NCBI RefSeq assembly: GCF_001650715.1
Contig: NZ_LWQT01000109.1
Span: 62,001-126,000 of the forward strand
From: Paramagnetospirillum marisnigri
GTDB lineage: Bacteria; Pseudomonadota; Alphaproteobacteria; Rhodospirillales; Magnetospirillaceae
Reading direction: 5' to 3'
Length of the DNA: 64,000 nt
The stretch's first letter is position 1, and each line of letters opens with the position of its first letter. The notes beneath the pieces are model-generated. The model saw nothing but the letters and a program-made list of their open reading frames with translations. It did not search any database and was not told the DNA's origin. Shown here one piece after another: positions 43,951-53,672 of the stretch. The position numbers and the translations under genes are program-made.

Positions 43951-45789
43951 ATGGGCGGCGACAGGGTCATGTATCGGGTGGGACGATGGGCGCTGCTGAC
44001 GGCGGCGGTCCTGGTGCCGTCCGCCTGCAACCTGACTCCGACCTATGAGCGGCCCAAGCAGGACATTCCCGCGAACTATCGCAACCCGCTCCCCGATCCC
44101 TCGCCCGATCTTCCCCGTCCGCTCTCGGAATGGTGGAAGTCGTTCGGCTCGGACGAATTGAACGCCCTGGTGGACGAAGCGCTGGCCAATAACCGCGACA
44201 TCAAGGCCGCCACCCAACGCATTCTCCAGGCCGAGGCCCAAGCGGGCAGCACCGCCGCGTCGCTGTTTCCGTCCGTGACCTTGAACGCTAAGCGCAGCGC
44301 CGATTCCCCCACCGGCGGCCAAGGCACCCTGATCACCGGCAATACCAATCGCACCCACCGCCTGACCTCCATCGGCCTTTCCGCCAGTTATGAAGTGGAT
44401 CTGTGGGGCAAGCTGCGCGCCTCCGAGGCCTCCGCCCTTGCCACCGCCCTGTCCAACGTCCATGACCGCGAGGCACTGGCCATCACCATGGTCTCGGACC
44501 TGGTGGGTACCTATCTCCAGTATCTGGAAAGCCTGGACCGCGAGGAAGTGGCCCGGAACAACATCGCAAACATGAAGACCATGCACGCCGCCGTGCGCGA
44601 GCGGGTCCGCCTGGGCGAAAGCTCGGAACTGGAACTGGCGCAGCAGCGCAACGTGCTGGCCCAGGGCGAGGCCACCATTCCGCCCATCACCCTGCAGCGG
44701 GAACGTGCCTTCAACAAGATCGCCATCCTGCTGGGTAAGCCTCCGGCCACGCTGAAGATCAAGGGCAACAGCCTGATGAGCCTGTCGCTGCCGGAACTGG
44801 TGCCAGGCCTGCCATCGGACCTGTTGCTGCGCCGCCCCGACATCAAGAAGGCCGAGGCCAATCTGGTAGCCGCCAATGCCAATATCGGCGTGGCGCGCGC
44901 CAAGATGCTGCCGACCTTCTCGCTCAGCGGCGATCGTGGCTGGGCCAGCCAGCTGTTCGACAGCATCGCCTCGCCCGCCGCCATCTACTGGACCATCGCG
45001 GGAACCGTCGCCACCACCATCTTCGACGGCGGCAAGACCGAGGCTGACATTGCCTATGCCAAGGCCCGCTATGGCGAACTGGCGGAAACCTATCAGCAGA
45101 CCATCCTGACCAGCTTGCGCGACGTCGAGGATGCCCTGGCGTCCATCCGCCTCCAGGGCGATCTGGAAGTGGCGCAGCAGGAAGTGCTGCAGGCCTCCAT
45201 GGATGCCTACCGTCTCAGCTCGGAGGCGTTCCGCCTGGGCATGGTGGACTATCTGAACGTGCTGGAGACCCAACGCACCCGCTTCCAGGCCCAGGATGCC
45301 CAGGTCCAGTCCCGCTTCGGCCGCCTCAGTTCCGTGGTGGCCTTGTACAAGGCCCTTGGCGGCGGCATGGAACGCCCCGAGGAACCCGCGCCGACCGCCG
45401 AGGGCACAGCCAAGGAACCGACCACTTCCATTCCCGTCGCGGCTCCTGCGGTTTCAATGGTTCCCGCGCGGGAGCCCATCGCTCTTCCGGTGGCCGCTCC
45501 CGCTCCGGCGCCCGTGGCTACTCCCGCTTCGGCTCCCGTGGCCGCTCCCGCTCCGGCACCCGTGGCCGCTCCCGCCCCCCTGCAACTGAGCATCCCGGCG
45601 CCACAGCAGCCGGTGGCTCCGAAGCAGCTCCCCCAGGGGCCGATGACCCTGGAACTCATCACCCCACCACCGGCCCCGTCATCGTCCCCGATCGCGCCGG
45701 TCAAGGCCCCGGCGGTGACGGCGACCGCCGCCCCCATCGGGCCTGCCGTGGAAAGCAGCAAGCCGACCTTCACCTCGGAAGCCAACTGA
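43951..45789 (+). CDS. Outer membrane efflux lipoprotein (NodT/OprM family) with Pro/Ala-rich tail
   Basis: The protein has 612 residues. A lipoprotein signal ends LVPSAC (C26). Two outer-membrane efflux repeats follow: WWKSFGSDELNALVDEALANN, and YEVDLWGKLRASEASALA with LLRRPDIKKAEANLVAANANIGVARA. The normal domain ends about residue 473. A further 139 residues rich in Pro and Ala, with four 24-bp repeats encoding VAAPAPAP, are not part of the usual family. It should be the outer-membrane channel of a tripartite pump, but no RND pump or adaptor gene is nearby. ATG 43951 has AGGGGA upstream; ATG 43969 is an alternative. Confidence 0.88.
   Translation: MGGDRVMYRVGRWALLTAAVLVPSACNLTPTYERPKQDIPANYRNPLPDPSPDLPRPLSEWWKSFGSDELNALVDEALANNRDIKAATQRILQAEAQAGSTAASLFPSVTLNAKRSADSPTGGQGTLITGNTNRTHRLTSIGLSASYEVDLWGKLRASEASALATALSNVHDREALAITMVSDLVGTYLQYLESLDREEVARNNIANMKTMHAAVRERVRLGESSELELAQQRNVLAQGEATIPPITLQRERAFNKIAILLGKPPATLKIKGNSLMSLSLPELVPGLPSDLLLRRPDIKKAEANLVAANANIGVARAKMLPTFSLSGDRGWASQLFDSIASPAAIYWTIAGTVATTIFDGGKTEADIAYAKARYGELAETYQQTILTSLRDVEDALASIRLQGDLEVAQQEVLQASMDAYRLSSEAFRLGMVDYLNVLETQRTRFQAQDAQVQSRFGRLSSVVALYKALGGGMERPEEPAPTAEGTAKEPTTSIPVAAPAVSMVPAREPIALPVAAPAPAPVATPASAPVAAPAPAPVAAPAPLQLSIPAPQQPVAPKQLPQGPMTLELITPPPAPSSSPIAPVKAPAVTATAAPIGPAVESSKPTFTSEAN
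45490..45579 (+). repeat. 24-bp tandem repeat in the efflux lipoprotein gene
   Basis: Three full copies of a 24-bp unit (45490, 45514, 45538) and a partial one (45562) encode VAAPAPAP, VATPASAP, VAAPAPAP and VAAPAP. The number of copies may vary between strains. Confidence 0.75.
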
Positions 45790-45810
45790 TTACGGCCAAT
45801 GGCCGGAGGA

Positions 45811-47781
45811 TCACGCCGCCGGAAGGGTGAAGTGGAAGGTACTGCCCTCGCCTTCCCGCGATTCCACCCAAATGCGGCCGCCATTGTGCTGTACCAGCTT
45901 GCGGCAGATGGCCAGACCGATCCCGGTGCCACCATAGGCATCGCGGGCATGCAGGCGCTGGAACATAGTGAAGATCCGGTCGTGGTATTCCTCGGAGATA
46001 CCAATTCCATTATCAGCCACCGAGATGGTCCATTCGGGACCGGATCGCCGCGCCGATATGGCAATGACCGGAGGCACGCCAGAACGGGCGTATTTGAGAC
46101 CATTGCCGATCAGGTTCTGGAAAATCCGGGCCAGTTCCGATTCGTGGGCGAGAACCCGAGGCAGGCCTCTTGCCTCAACCCTGCCGCCTTGTCGGGCAAT
46201 GGCGGCGCTCATGTCGCTCAGCACCCGCTCCAGCACCGCGTCGCTCTCGATGGGCCGCCGGGCATCCATCTCGGAATTCAGCCGTGAATAGTCCAGCAGG
46301 CTCGAGATCATCTCCTGCATGCGCTTGACCCCATCCACCGCGAAATCGATGAACTGGTCGGCATCCTTGTCCAATTTCCCGCGATAGCGCCGCCCCAGCA
46401 ATTGCACATAGCCCGAGACATTACGCAGCGGCTCTTGCAGGTCATGGCTGGCGATATAGGCGAATTGCAGCAAATCCTCGTTGGATCGCCGCAGATTCTG
46501 CACCAGACTCTCGCGCTCGGCCTCGGCCTGGTGGCGAAGGGTGATGTCGTTGATCAGTGACAGCACGGCCGGACGGCCATCCATGGTCACCCGCGCCGAT
46601 ACGATCTCGACATCGATGCCGCGCCCATCGAGAGTCAGCAATCTGGTTTCCATGCTGGGCAGCGCCCCGCCATCGGACATCAGCGCCTGCACCCGGGACA
46701 GGGCCTGCGGCCGGAAATCGGGATGGACCTGTTCGAAGATGTTCACGCCGACGAAGTCTTCGGCCGATCTGGCCGCCGCCATCCGCACCGCCGCCTCATT
46801 GGCGAAGATGATGACGCCGTCGCGATGGACGCAGACCGCCATGGGAGAGGTTTCCACCAGGGCACGATAGCGCTCCTCGCTCTCGGCGGCCCTCCAGCGG
46901 GCCGACCGCAGCGAACGGATATAGAAGGCCGTCCCGAACGAAGCCAAGCCGACGATCAGCGCCAAGATGATGCCAAGCAGGCGTGTCACCTGGAGTTCGG
47001 CATGGTCGGCGTCCCAGCCGCCCTTGGGCAGGGCCGCCAACTGCCAACTGCCGCCGGGTAGCATCACGTCCATCTCGATGGGACTGTCGGAGAAGATCGC
47101 CTCGTCCCCCCAGATCATGCCACCGGCGGCGCCAAGACCGTCGCGCCCGCGAATGGCGAGACGGATGGGAAGAGTCTCCTGGTCGACGCCTGCGGTGGCA
47201 AAAGCCACGGGAACATCGATCACCACACTGATCAGGCCAAAGAAGTCCGACTCCGTTTTGTCGGCACGCGGCAGATACACCGGAACCCGGCCGATCAGGG
47301 CCACGCCACCCTGCACCAGGGTGACCGGCCCAGCCAGCACCGGCCGGCGCGTCTTGATGGCCCGCTCCACCGTGCCCCACTGGTCGGGGCGCGAGCGATA
47401 ATCCACCCCCAAGGCGGCGCGGTTGCCGGCTTCGGGGTAAACCGCCGCAATCACGGTTCCCCGCGCCAGGGTCAGATTGCGGATGGCGGGATAATCGGCC
47501 AGCAGCACCGCCGCCAGCCGCGAGAACTCTTCGTCGGACATGTCGCCATGCTCGACCAGATCGGCCTGCAAGCCCCGCGTCACCAGCAAGGGCTCGGTCA
47601 GGGCGCTTTCGAGCCTGGCCCGCAGTCCCCCCAGCCTTTCAACCACTTCGGCCCGCGCCGTTTCGGCCCGGCGCTCCACCTGAAGCCGATAAACCTCGAT
47701 CAGGGCAAGAGAGGCCAGTGCCGTAACGACAGCAGCCACAGCAAAGGGAAGCAAGGTCCAGACACGCTGTCCCCTCACCAC
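45811..47781 (-). CDS. CHASE/PAS sensor histidine kinase
   Basis: The protein has 656 residues. An N-terminal membrane helix, a periplasmic CHASE-like domain (about 45-270, with TLARGTVIAAVYPEAGNRAALGVDY) and a second helix (LLGIILALIVGLASFGTAF) precede a PAS domain (YRALVETSPMAVCVHRDG). The kinase core has H-box FAYIASHDLQEPLRNVSGYVQ, N-box NLIGNGLKYA, DNGIGI and GGTGIGLAI. The H-box is of the phytochrome-like HisKA type. No response regulator is adjacent, so it is an orphan kinase. The start is GTG. It is convergent with the efflux lipoprotein. Confidence 0.9.
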   Translation of the reverse strand: MVRGQRVWTLLPFAVAAVVTALASLALIEVYRLQVERRAETARAEVVERLGGLRARLESALTEPLLVTRGLQADLVEHGDMSDEEFSRLAAVLLADYPAIRNLTLARGTVIAAVYPEAGNRAALGVDYRSRPDQWGTVERAIKTRRPVLAGPVTLVQGGVALIGRVPVYLPRADKTESDFFGLISVVIDVPVAFATAGVDQETLPIRLAIRGRDGLGAAGGMIWGDEAIFSDSPIEMDVMLPGGSWQLAALPKGGWDADHAELQVTRLLGIILALIVGLASFGTAFYIRSLRSARWRAAESEERYRALVETSPMAVCVHRDGVIIFANEAAVRMAAARSAEDFVGVNIFEQVHPDFRPQALSRVQALMSDGGALPSMETRLLTLDGRGIDVEIVSARVTMDGRPAVLSLINDITLRHQAEAERESLVQNLRRSNEDLLQFAYIASHDLQEPLRNVSGYVQLLGRRYRGKLDKDADQFIDFAVDGVKRMQEMISSLLDYSRLNSEMDARRPIESDAVLERVLSDMSAAIARQGGRVEARGLPRVLAHESELARIFQNLIGNGLKYARSGVPPVIAISARRSGPEWTISVADNGIGISEEYHDRIFTMFQRLHARDAYGGTGIGLAICRKLVQHNGGRIWVESREGEGSTFHFTLPAA

Positions 47782-47896
47782 ATCACCTTACGATAACCCA
47801 TGGATGGAAAACCCCACCGCGCCCAGGAAGCAGAGCAATTCTACCCGAGGGAACAAAGCTCCGATAGGGATTATGCGCGCCACTTCAGTATAGGAA

Positions 47897-49054
47897 TCAC
47901 GGCGGCAGATTATTGTAGAAATGCACCAGACCCGGCGCCACACGATTTCGCTCGGTATCTGTCCCACCCACCGAATGCATCAACTTTCGCAAGAACATTC
48001 GATCGCATTTGGGCAATTCGAAAAATGCCTTGATGGCCAGCATGTCGCCCGCCCGCTTGGGCAATTCGCGAATGCGGCGCACGATGCAGTCGCGCACAGC
48101 GCCTTCACGGGCCTGATCGTGGCGACTCTTGGGGTGGAATTCCTGCTGGTACAGCAAGGTCAGTTCGCGCCACGCGTCCAGCATGGACTCGGGTTCCCAG
48201 CGGATCACCGAATGCAGCAGCGGAATGTCGGAAATATTGGGCGGCGTGTAATTTCCCGCCTTGGCGGCCTCGGTAAAGACCTCCCAGGGATTCTCGCCCT
48301 TCTTGTGCTTGGTGCCGATGCCTTCCGAGCCATAGGCGGCCCAACGGGAATCCCAGGTATCCAGGATGGGATTGCCCGCGCCACCCGACTGGATCATGCC
48401 GATCAGACGGTTGCTGCCGGTCTCGTCCCAGGTGCGGCTTTGCTGCAGGGCAAGGATGCGCTTGGTGGCCCGCAGATCCGGCAGGACGAACTTCCGCAGC
48501 AGGGTCTCGTAACAGGCGGCGAAACCGGGCGCGGCGATGAAGGGAACCGGGATGAAGGGGCGCAGGCTGCCATGATTGGGACCGACCACCAGACATAGAA
48601 GCGACCGGCGGGTATAGCGGGCGATGGTCTCGTCGAACATGGACTTGAAGCTGCTGTGGTCGATGGGTTCCTCGACCTCTTCCTCGGTGACCGGAGGGGG
48701 CACCTCCACCACCACCTCGACCTTCTTGCGCTTGCCCAGGTATTTCTTGGTGATGTCGAAAAGCTGCCAGCGCTCCTTGTCGCGCTGGTCCTCATCGCCG
48801 GGAGGCAGCAGCGTATCGAACTGCTGATCGGCGGCGGCCCCCAGGACCTCGACATCCATGGCGGCGACGGCCCGGTCGAGAATGGTGTCGAACACCACCC
48901 CCAGTTCGCGCTCATTGGCCCAGGAACTGGTTTCGGGATCGGCCTGGGTCATACGGCGCAGCATGAAGATATGAGTGACTGACAGGCCCGACGTCACCGC
49001 CAACAGCTCCGCAACCTTACTTTCGAATTTCGCCTTGCGGTTCTCGTCAGTCAT
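47897..49054 (-). CDS. Hypothetical protein, no recognised domain
   Basis: The protein has 385 residues from ATG 49054. It is soluble and charged, with an acidic Pro/Val/Glu-rich segment near 115-140 (VEVPPPVTEEEVEEPID) dividing an N-terminal helical part from a larger C-terminal part (SLLCLVVGPNHGSLRPFIPVPFIAAPGFAACYETLLRKF). I see no signal, membrane segment or catalytic motif. The Shine-Dalgarno sequence is weak. It stands alone between the CHASE kinase and the zinc genes, both on the same strand. Coding quality is good, so I treat it as real. Confidence 0.7.
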   Translation of the reverse strand: MTDENRKAKFESKVAELLAVTSGLSVTHIFMLRRMTQADPETSSWANERELGVVFDTILDRAVAAMDVEVLGAAADQQFDTLLPPGDEDQRDKERWQLFDITKKYLGKRKKVEVVVEVPPPVTEEEVEEPIDHSSFKSMFDETIARYTRRSLLCLVVGPNHGSLRPFIPVPFIAAPGFAACYETLLRKFVLPDLRATKRILALQQSRTWDETGSNRLIGMIQSGGAGNPILDTWDSRWAAYGSEGIGTKHKKGENPWEVFTEAAKAGNYTPPNISDIPLLHSVIRWEPESMLDAWRELTLLYQQEFHPKSRHDQAREGAVRDCIVRRIRELPKRAGDMLAIKAFFELPKCDRMFLRKLMHSVGGTDTERNRVAPGLVHFYNNLPP

Positions 49055-49144
49055 CGTCCGATGCACGCCCCAGCCCAATAAACTTGAATGGATATTGGCA
49101 CTGCCGAAGGCCTTCGGCAAGTCGCCGCCGGTCGCTCGGCTGGA

Positions 49145-49933
49145 TTAGCGACAACTTGCGCTCATTATTCTCGACACTCCGAACAAGGCGGCGGCCACGG
49201 TGACGATGCTGGGGCCCGAAGGGGTGTCCCATTGCCAGCTGATGGCAAGTCCGCCCGCCACCGCAAGCCCCCCGATCAGGGCGGCGCCCAGGGCCATCTG
49301 CTCGGGGGTGCGGGCCGCTCCCCGGGCGGCGGCGGCGGGAATCACCAACATGGCGGTGACCAGCATGACACCGACCACCTTGATGGCCGCCGCCACCGAA
49401 AGGGCGACCATCAGCATCAGCACCAGACGCCCGCGCCTGACGTCGTGACCATCCACCCGGGCCAAATCCTCATCCACCGCGATGGCCACCAGACAGCGCC
49501 AGTGGCGGGCCAACAGCGCCAGGACAGCCAGGCCTCCCGCCCAGACCAGTCCCACGTCGGGCCAGTCCACCGCCAGGATATCCCCGAACAGCCAGCCCAT
49601 CAGGTCGAGCCGCACCTTGTCCAGGGTGGACAGCAGCACCAGCCCCAGCGCCAGGGCGCCATGGGCGAGAATTCCCAACAGGCTATCCGAGGCGATGGAC
49701 CCATCCTTGCCCTGGGCCGCCAGGATCAGGGCCACGGCGACGCAGACCGCAATCACCCCCAACAGGGGCACGATTCCGAGCAGCAATCCGGCCACGATGC
49801 CCAGCAAGGCCGAGTGGGCCAGGGCATCGCCGAAATAGGCCATGCGGCGCCAGACCACGAAACAGCCCAGCGGCCCGGCGACGGCGGCAAGCCCGAGCCC
49901 GGCCGCGAGGGCACGGATCAGGAATTCATCCAT
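49145..49933 (-). CDS. znuB: Zinc ABC transporter permease ZnuB
   Basis: The protein has 262 residues and about eight membrane helices. Family blocks are GPLGCFVVWRRMAYFGDALAHSALLG and VKVVGVMLVTAMLVIPAAAA-type sequence. It forms the zinc channel with ZnuC and ZnuA. The ATG at 49933 overlaps znuC by 8 bp. It ends the zur-znuC-znuB unit. Confidence 0.93.
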   Translation of the reverse strand: MDEFLIRALAAGLGLAAVAGPLGCFVVWRRMAYFGDALAHSALLGIVAGLLLGIVPLLGVIAVCVAVALILAAQGKDGSIASDSLLGILAHGALALGLVLLSTLDKVRLDLMGWLFGDILAVDWPDVGLVWAGGLAVLALLARHWRCLVAIAVDEDLARVDGHDVRRGRLVLMLMVALSVAAAIKVVGVMLVTAMLVIPAAAARGAARTPEQMALGAALIGGLAVAGGLAISWQWDTPSGPSIVTVAAALFGVSRIMSASCR

Positions 49934-50711
49934 GGCGGCACTCCGGGCCGTGGCGATGCCCGCCATCCAGGGGCAGGATGGAGCCGTCGGCGGAATGGCC
50001 ATGGTCATGGGCATGGGTATAGATGGCCAGGCTGCCCGCCACCCGGGGCCCGAACAGCGCCAGATATTCGGGGTGGCGGCTGACCGTCTCGGGATGGCCG
50101 GCACAGCAGACATGGCGGTTGAGACATACCACCTCGTCGGTGGCGGCCATCACCACATGCAGATCATGCGACACCATCAACACCCCCACGCCTTCGTCGC
50201 GGGCAACCCCGGCGATCAGGTCATAGAGTTCCGCCTGCCCCGCCATGTCGACGCCGCCCACCGGCTCGTCCAGAACCAGCAGGTCCGGCTTGCGCAGCAA
50301 GGCGCGGGCCAGCAACACCCGCTGCAGCTCACCGCCCGACAGATCGGCGACCTGCCTGCCGAGCACATGCCCGGCCCCGACGCGCTCCAGCCCAGCCTCC
50401 AGCACGGAGTTCATGCCCCCCTGCCCCACCCCCATGGCCAGGAACCGCCGGACCGACAGGGGCAGGATGCGTTCCACCTGAAGCCGCTGCGGCACATAGC
50501 CGATGCAGGCCGCCGGGCGCTCCACCATTCCGGCATCAGGCAGGATCAAGCCCAGGGCCACCTTGAGCAAGGTCGACTTGCCCGCCCCGTTGGGGCCCAC
50601 CACCGTCACGATCCGTCCCCGCTCCACCGTCAGGTCGACGGCATCGAGAACCACATGGCCGCCATAGGCCACCGAGACTCCGCGCAACGTCACCAGTGCC
50701 GCGGAACTCAT
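49926..50711 (-). CDS. znuC: Zinc ABC transporter ATPase ZnuC
   Basis: The protein has 261 residues. Walker A is GPNGAGKST, signature LSGGELQRVLLARAL, Walker B LLVLDEPVGGVD and switch VSHD. The C-terminus is histidine-rich (THAHDHGHSADG, GGHRHGPECRHG), which could bind zinc and regulate transport. Its ATG overlaps the zur stop (ATGA). Confidence 0.94.
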   Translation of the reverse strand: MSSAALVTLRGVSVAYGGHVVLDAVDLTVERGRIVTVVGPNGAGKSTLLKVALGLILPDAGMVERPAACIGYVPQRLQVERILPLSVRRFLAMGVGQGGMNSVLEAGLERVGAGHVLGRQVADLSGGELQRVLLARALLRKPDLLVLDEPVGGVDMAGQAELYDLIAGVARDEGVGVLMVSHDLHVVMAATDEVVCLNRHVCCAGHPETVSRHPEYLALFGPRVAGSLAIYTHAHDHGHSADGSILPLDGGHRHGPECRHG

Positions 50712-51190
50712 GGTGCCGGGTCCTTGTCCCGGCAGCCAGGGCAGACGCCTTCAACCTCGATGGTCTGGCGAGACACCGAGAATCCCAGGCCCGCCGCCGC
50801 CTCGGCGATGGCCTTGACCACCGGCGCGTCATCCAGTTCGGCGGCGGCACCACAGACCTTACACAACAGGAATGCCCCGGCATGGGGCTGGCCGGGATGG
50901 GTGCAGCCGACAAAAGCGTTCAGCAGGGCGATGCGATGAACCAATCCATGACGCAGCAGAAAGTCCAGCGCCCGGTAAACCGTCGGCGGCGCCGCCGACC
51001 AGCCTTCCCGGGCCAGGCTTTCCAACAGGGCATAGGCCCCTACCGGCTGGTGGCTGCTCCACACCAGTTCCAGGACCCGGCGGCGGATAAGGGTCAGCCG
51101 CGCGCCCTGGCGGCGGCATTCGGCCTCGGCCGCGTCGAGCGCGGCGCGGATGCAGGCGCCATGGTCGTGCTGGGCAAGGGGAAAGCTCAT
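50708..51190 (-). CDS. zur: Zinc uptake regulator Zur (Fur family)
   Basis: The protein has 160 residues. The winged helix includes RLTLIRRRVLELVWSSHQPVGAYALLE and PTVYRALDFLLRHGLVHRI. Structural zinc cysteines appear as CKVC and CPGC. With zinc bound, Zur represses uptake genes. It is the first gene of zur-znuC-znuB and lies across a perfect palindrome from znuA. ATG 51190 is preferred; TTG 51199 is the only longer option. Confidence 0.93.
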   Translation of the reverse strand: MSFPLAQHDHGACIRAALDAAEAECRRQGARLTLIRRRVLELVWSSHQPVGAYALLESLAREGWSAAPPTVYRALDFLLRHGLVHRIALLNAFVGCTHPGQPHAGAFLLCKVCGAAAELDDAPVVKAIAEAAAGLGFSVSRQTIEVEGVCPGCRDKDPAP

Positions 51191-51207
51191 GCTTGGCAAG
51201 TCCGGAC

Positions 51208-51222
51208 TGTTATATTATAACA
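51208..51222. promoter_or_regulatory. Zur box between zur and znuA
   Basis: TGTTATATTATAACA is a perfect 15-bp palindrome centred at 51215, 18 bp from the zur start and 37 bp from the znuA start. It matches the TGTTATA-N-TATAACA form of alphaproteobacterial Zur sites and should control both transcripts. Confidence 0.85.
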
Positions 51223-51258
51223 TATCGACAAGTCCCCATCATCGCATGGAGCCGCCCA

Positions 51259-52182
51259 ATGCGAAAGAGCCTGATCACCGCCGCCCTGATGGCCCTGATG
51301 GCCGCCACCCCGGCCATGGCCGAGCCCTCGCCGCGGGTTCTGGTCAGCATCAAGCCGCTGCACGGTCTGGTGGCCTCGGTCATGAAGGGGGTGGCCGAGC
51401 CCGGCCTGATCGTGGCTGGGGTCAATTCCCCCCATGGCTACGCCATGAAGCCGTCGGATCTGCGAGCACTGGAACAGGCTGACCTGGTGGTCTGGGTCGG
51501 CAAGGACTTCGAGACCTGGCTAGCCAAGCCCTTGGCCAAGGTCAGGAACCGCATTTCCATGCGCGACTTGCCCGGCATGCTGGTACTGGACAGCCGCGAG
51601 GGCGGCGTGTGGGAGGCCCACGGCCATGCCAAGCCCAAGCATCACCACCATGACGACCATGACGAAACCGACAGCCATGTCTGGCTCGATCCCGACAATG
51701 CCGCCCGGCTGGTGGATGCCGTCGCCATCCGGCTGAAGAGTCTGGACCCCGCCCATGCCGCCCTGTACGACGCCAATGCCGCCGAGACCCGCTCCCGCCT
51801 GACACGGCTGGATTCCGAATTGGCCGCGCGCCTGATCCCGGTGGCCTCGAAGCCCTATGTGGTGTTCCACGACGCCCAGCAGTATTTCGAGAAGCGTTAC
51901 GGCCTGTCCCCGGCGGGAGCCATGACCGTCGATCCCGAGCGCCCCTTGAGCGCCAAGCGGCTGGCCAGCCTGCGCGATCGCCTGAAAACCGCCAATGCCG
52001 CCTGTGTCTTCCGCGAGCCAGGATACGGGGCCGAGGCTGCCAAGACCCTGGCTGACGCCGCCGGGGTCCGTATCGGCGAGCTTGACCCCGAGGGAACCCG
52101 GATCGAGCCAGGCCCCGACGCCTATGTGGCCCTGATGACCGGCTTGGGCAATGCGATCGCCGATTGCCTTTCCGGCCGCTGA
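51259..52182 (+). CDS. znuA: Zinc-binding periplasmic protein ZnuA
   Basis: The protein has 307 residues. The signal peptide ends PAMA|EPSPR. The zinc-ligand region PLHGLVASV is followed by a His/Asp-rich loop ([25 protein letters not shown]), then [16 protein letters not shown]. It binds zinc for ZnuBC. GGAG lies seven bases before the ATG. It begins the rightward Zur-controlled unit with hisI and the COG0523 GTPase. Confidence 0.93.
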   Translation: MRKSLITAALMALMAATPAMAEPSPRVLVSIKPLHGLVASVMKGVAEPGLIVAGVNSPHGYAMKPSDLRALEQADLVVWVGKDFETWLAKPLAKVRNRISMRDLPGMLVLDSREGGVWEAHGHAKPKHHHHDDHDETDSHVWLDPDNAARLVDAVAIRLKSLDPAHAALYDANAAETRSRLTRLDSELAARLIPVASKPYVVFHDAQQYFEKRYGLSPAGAMTVDPERPLSAKRLASLRDRLKTANAACVFREPGYGAEAAKTLADAAGVRIGELDPEGTRIEPGPDAYVALMTGLGNAIADCLSGR

Positions 52183-52226
52183 GGGATGCACTATATCAGG
52201 GGCAACAGAATCACGAGGTAGCCCCC

Positions 52227-52625
52227 ATGTCCGCCGTCGACCCCGCCGCCACCCTGCAACAGCTCGCTTTCAACGCCGACGGATTGGTTCCGGCCATCGC
52301 CCAGCAATTCGATACCGGTGAAGTATTGATGATGGCCTGGATGAACCGCGAAGCGGTGGCCGAGACCCTGGCCACCGGTCGGGTCTGCTACTGGTCGCGC
52401 TCGCGCCAGGGCCTGTGGCGCAAGGGCGAGACCTCGGGCCAGCAGCAGCGGCTGGTGGATTTCCTGATCGATTGCGACGGCGACACCATCTTGCTGAAGG
52501 TCGACCAGGATGGCGTCGCCTGTCACACCGGCCGCCGCACCTGCTTTTACACCGCCGCCCGCCCCGACGGCCTGACCGAGGTGGCGATGGTCCAGGTCTC
52601 CCCCGAGGAGCTGTACAAGAAGTGA
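52227..52625 (+). CDS. hisI: Phosphoribosyl-AMP cyclohydrolase
   Basis: The protein has 132 residues. The zinc/magnesium site is intact: D82, C83, D84 and D86 in IDCDGDT, and C99, H100 and C106 in CHTGRRTC. It opens the ring of phosphoribosyl-AMP in histidine synthesis. No other his genes are nearby. It lies 44 bp after znuA and overlaps the metallochaperone gene by 4 bp, so it may be expressed under zinc limitation. Retained cysteines mean it still needs zinc. Confidence 0.93.
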   Translation: MSAVDPAATLQQLAFNADGLVPAIAQQFDTGEVLMMAWMNREAVAETLATGRVCYWSRSRQGLWRKGETSGQQQRLVDFLIDCDGDTILLKVDQDGVACHTGRRTCFYTAARPDGLTEVAMVQVSPEELYKK

Positions 52626-53662
52626 GCCTCATCCCCGTCACCGTCCTGACCGGCTTCCTGGGCAGCGGCAAGACCACCCTGCTCAACCATCTGCTGGCCC
52701 AGCCGGGTTTGTCCGATACCGCCGTCCTGATCAATGAATTCGGTGCCGTCGGCCTGGACCATCTGCTGGTGCGCGAGGTCGCCGAGGATGTGGTCCTGCT
52801 GCAATCGGGCTGCCTCTGCTGCACCGTGCGCGGTGATCTGGTGGAGGGCATGCGCGACCTGTTCATCAAGCGGGTCAAGGGCGAGGTGCCGGAGTTCGGC
52901 AGGGTGGTGATCGAAACCACCGGACTGGCCGATCCCGCCCCCATTATCCACACCCTGATGACCGATCCGCTGATCGCCAGCCGCTACAAGCTCGACGGCA
53001 TCGTCACCACCGTGGACGCGGTCAATGGCGAGCGCACCCTGAACGCCCAGGCCGAAGCGGTGAAGCAGGCGGCGGTGGCCGACCGGCTGATCCTGACCAA
53101 GGCCGATATCGCCGACCCCACCAAGGTGGAACTGCTATGCGAACGCCTGCGGATGCTGAACCCGGCCGCCCCCATCATCGCCGTGGCCATGGGACGGGTT
53201 GCCCCCGAAGATATCCTGGACGCCGGACTGTTCAACAAGGATGCGAAAATTCCCGACGTGGACCGCTGGCTGAACGAGGAGGCCTATCGCGCCCATGACC
53301 TCGCCCGGCTGGGACACGACCACCACCACCACGATCCCAATCGCCACGACGCCCATATCCAGGCCTTCGTCTTCACCGCCACCGAGCCGGTGTCCTGGAC
53401 ATCCCTCGGTTTCGCCCTGGAACTGATGATCGCCTCAAAGGGCGAGAATCTGCTGCGCATCAAGGGCATCATCAATGCCCGCGAGCATGATGTTCCCCTG
53501 GCCATCCATGGGGTGCAGCATGTCTTCCATCCGCCCACGCCGCTGCCCTGCTGGCCCGACGACGACCATCGGACCCGCATCGTGTTCATCACCCGCGATC
53601 TGGACCGGCGAGCGGTGGAGGACTTGCTGAAAGGAGTGCTGGCCCTGGACGAGACCGGCTAG
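52622..53662 (+). CDS. COG0523 (CobW/ZNG1-like) GTPase, putative zinc chaperone
   Basis: The protein has 346 residues. The P-loop is GFLGSGKTT, the metal motif is CLCC ([12 protein letters not shown]), and the Walker B-like segment is [12 protein letters not shown] His-rich stretch ([14 protein letters not shown]) precedes the C-terminal CobW domain. Such GTPases deliver metals to client proteins. The Zur box, znuA and hisI in the same run point to zinc rather than cobalt. The GTG start at 52622 overlaps the hisI stop (GTGA). Confidence 0.9.
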   Translation: MSLIPVTVLTGFLGSGKTTLLNHLLAQPGLSDTAVLINEFGAVGLDHLLVREVAEDVVLLQSGCLCCTVRGDLVEGMRDLFIKRVKGEVPEFGRVVIETTGLADPAPIIHTLMTDPLIASRYKLDGIVTTVDAVNGERTLNAQAEAVKQAAVADRLILTKADIADPTKVELLCERLRMLNPAAPIIAVAMGRVAPEDILDAGLFNKDAKIPDVDRWLNEEAYRAHDLARLGHDHHHHDPNRHDAHIQAFVFTATEPVSWTSLGFALELMIASKGENLLRIKGIINAREHDVPLAIHGVQHVFHPPTPLPCWPDDDHRTRIVFITRDLDRRAVEDLLKGVLALDETG

Positions 53663-53672
53663 GCTTCGCCTA

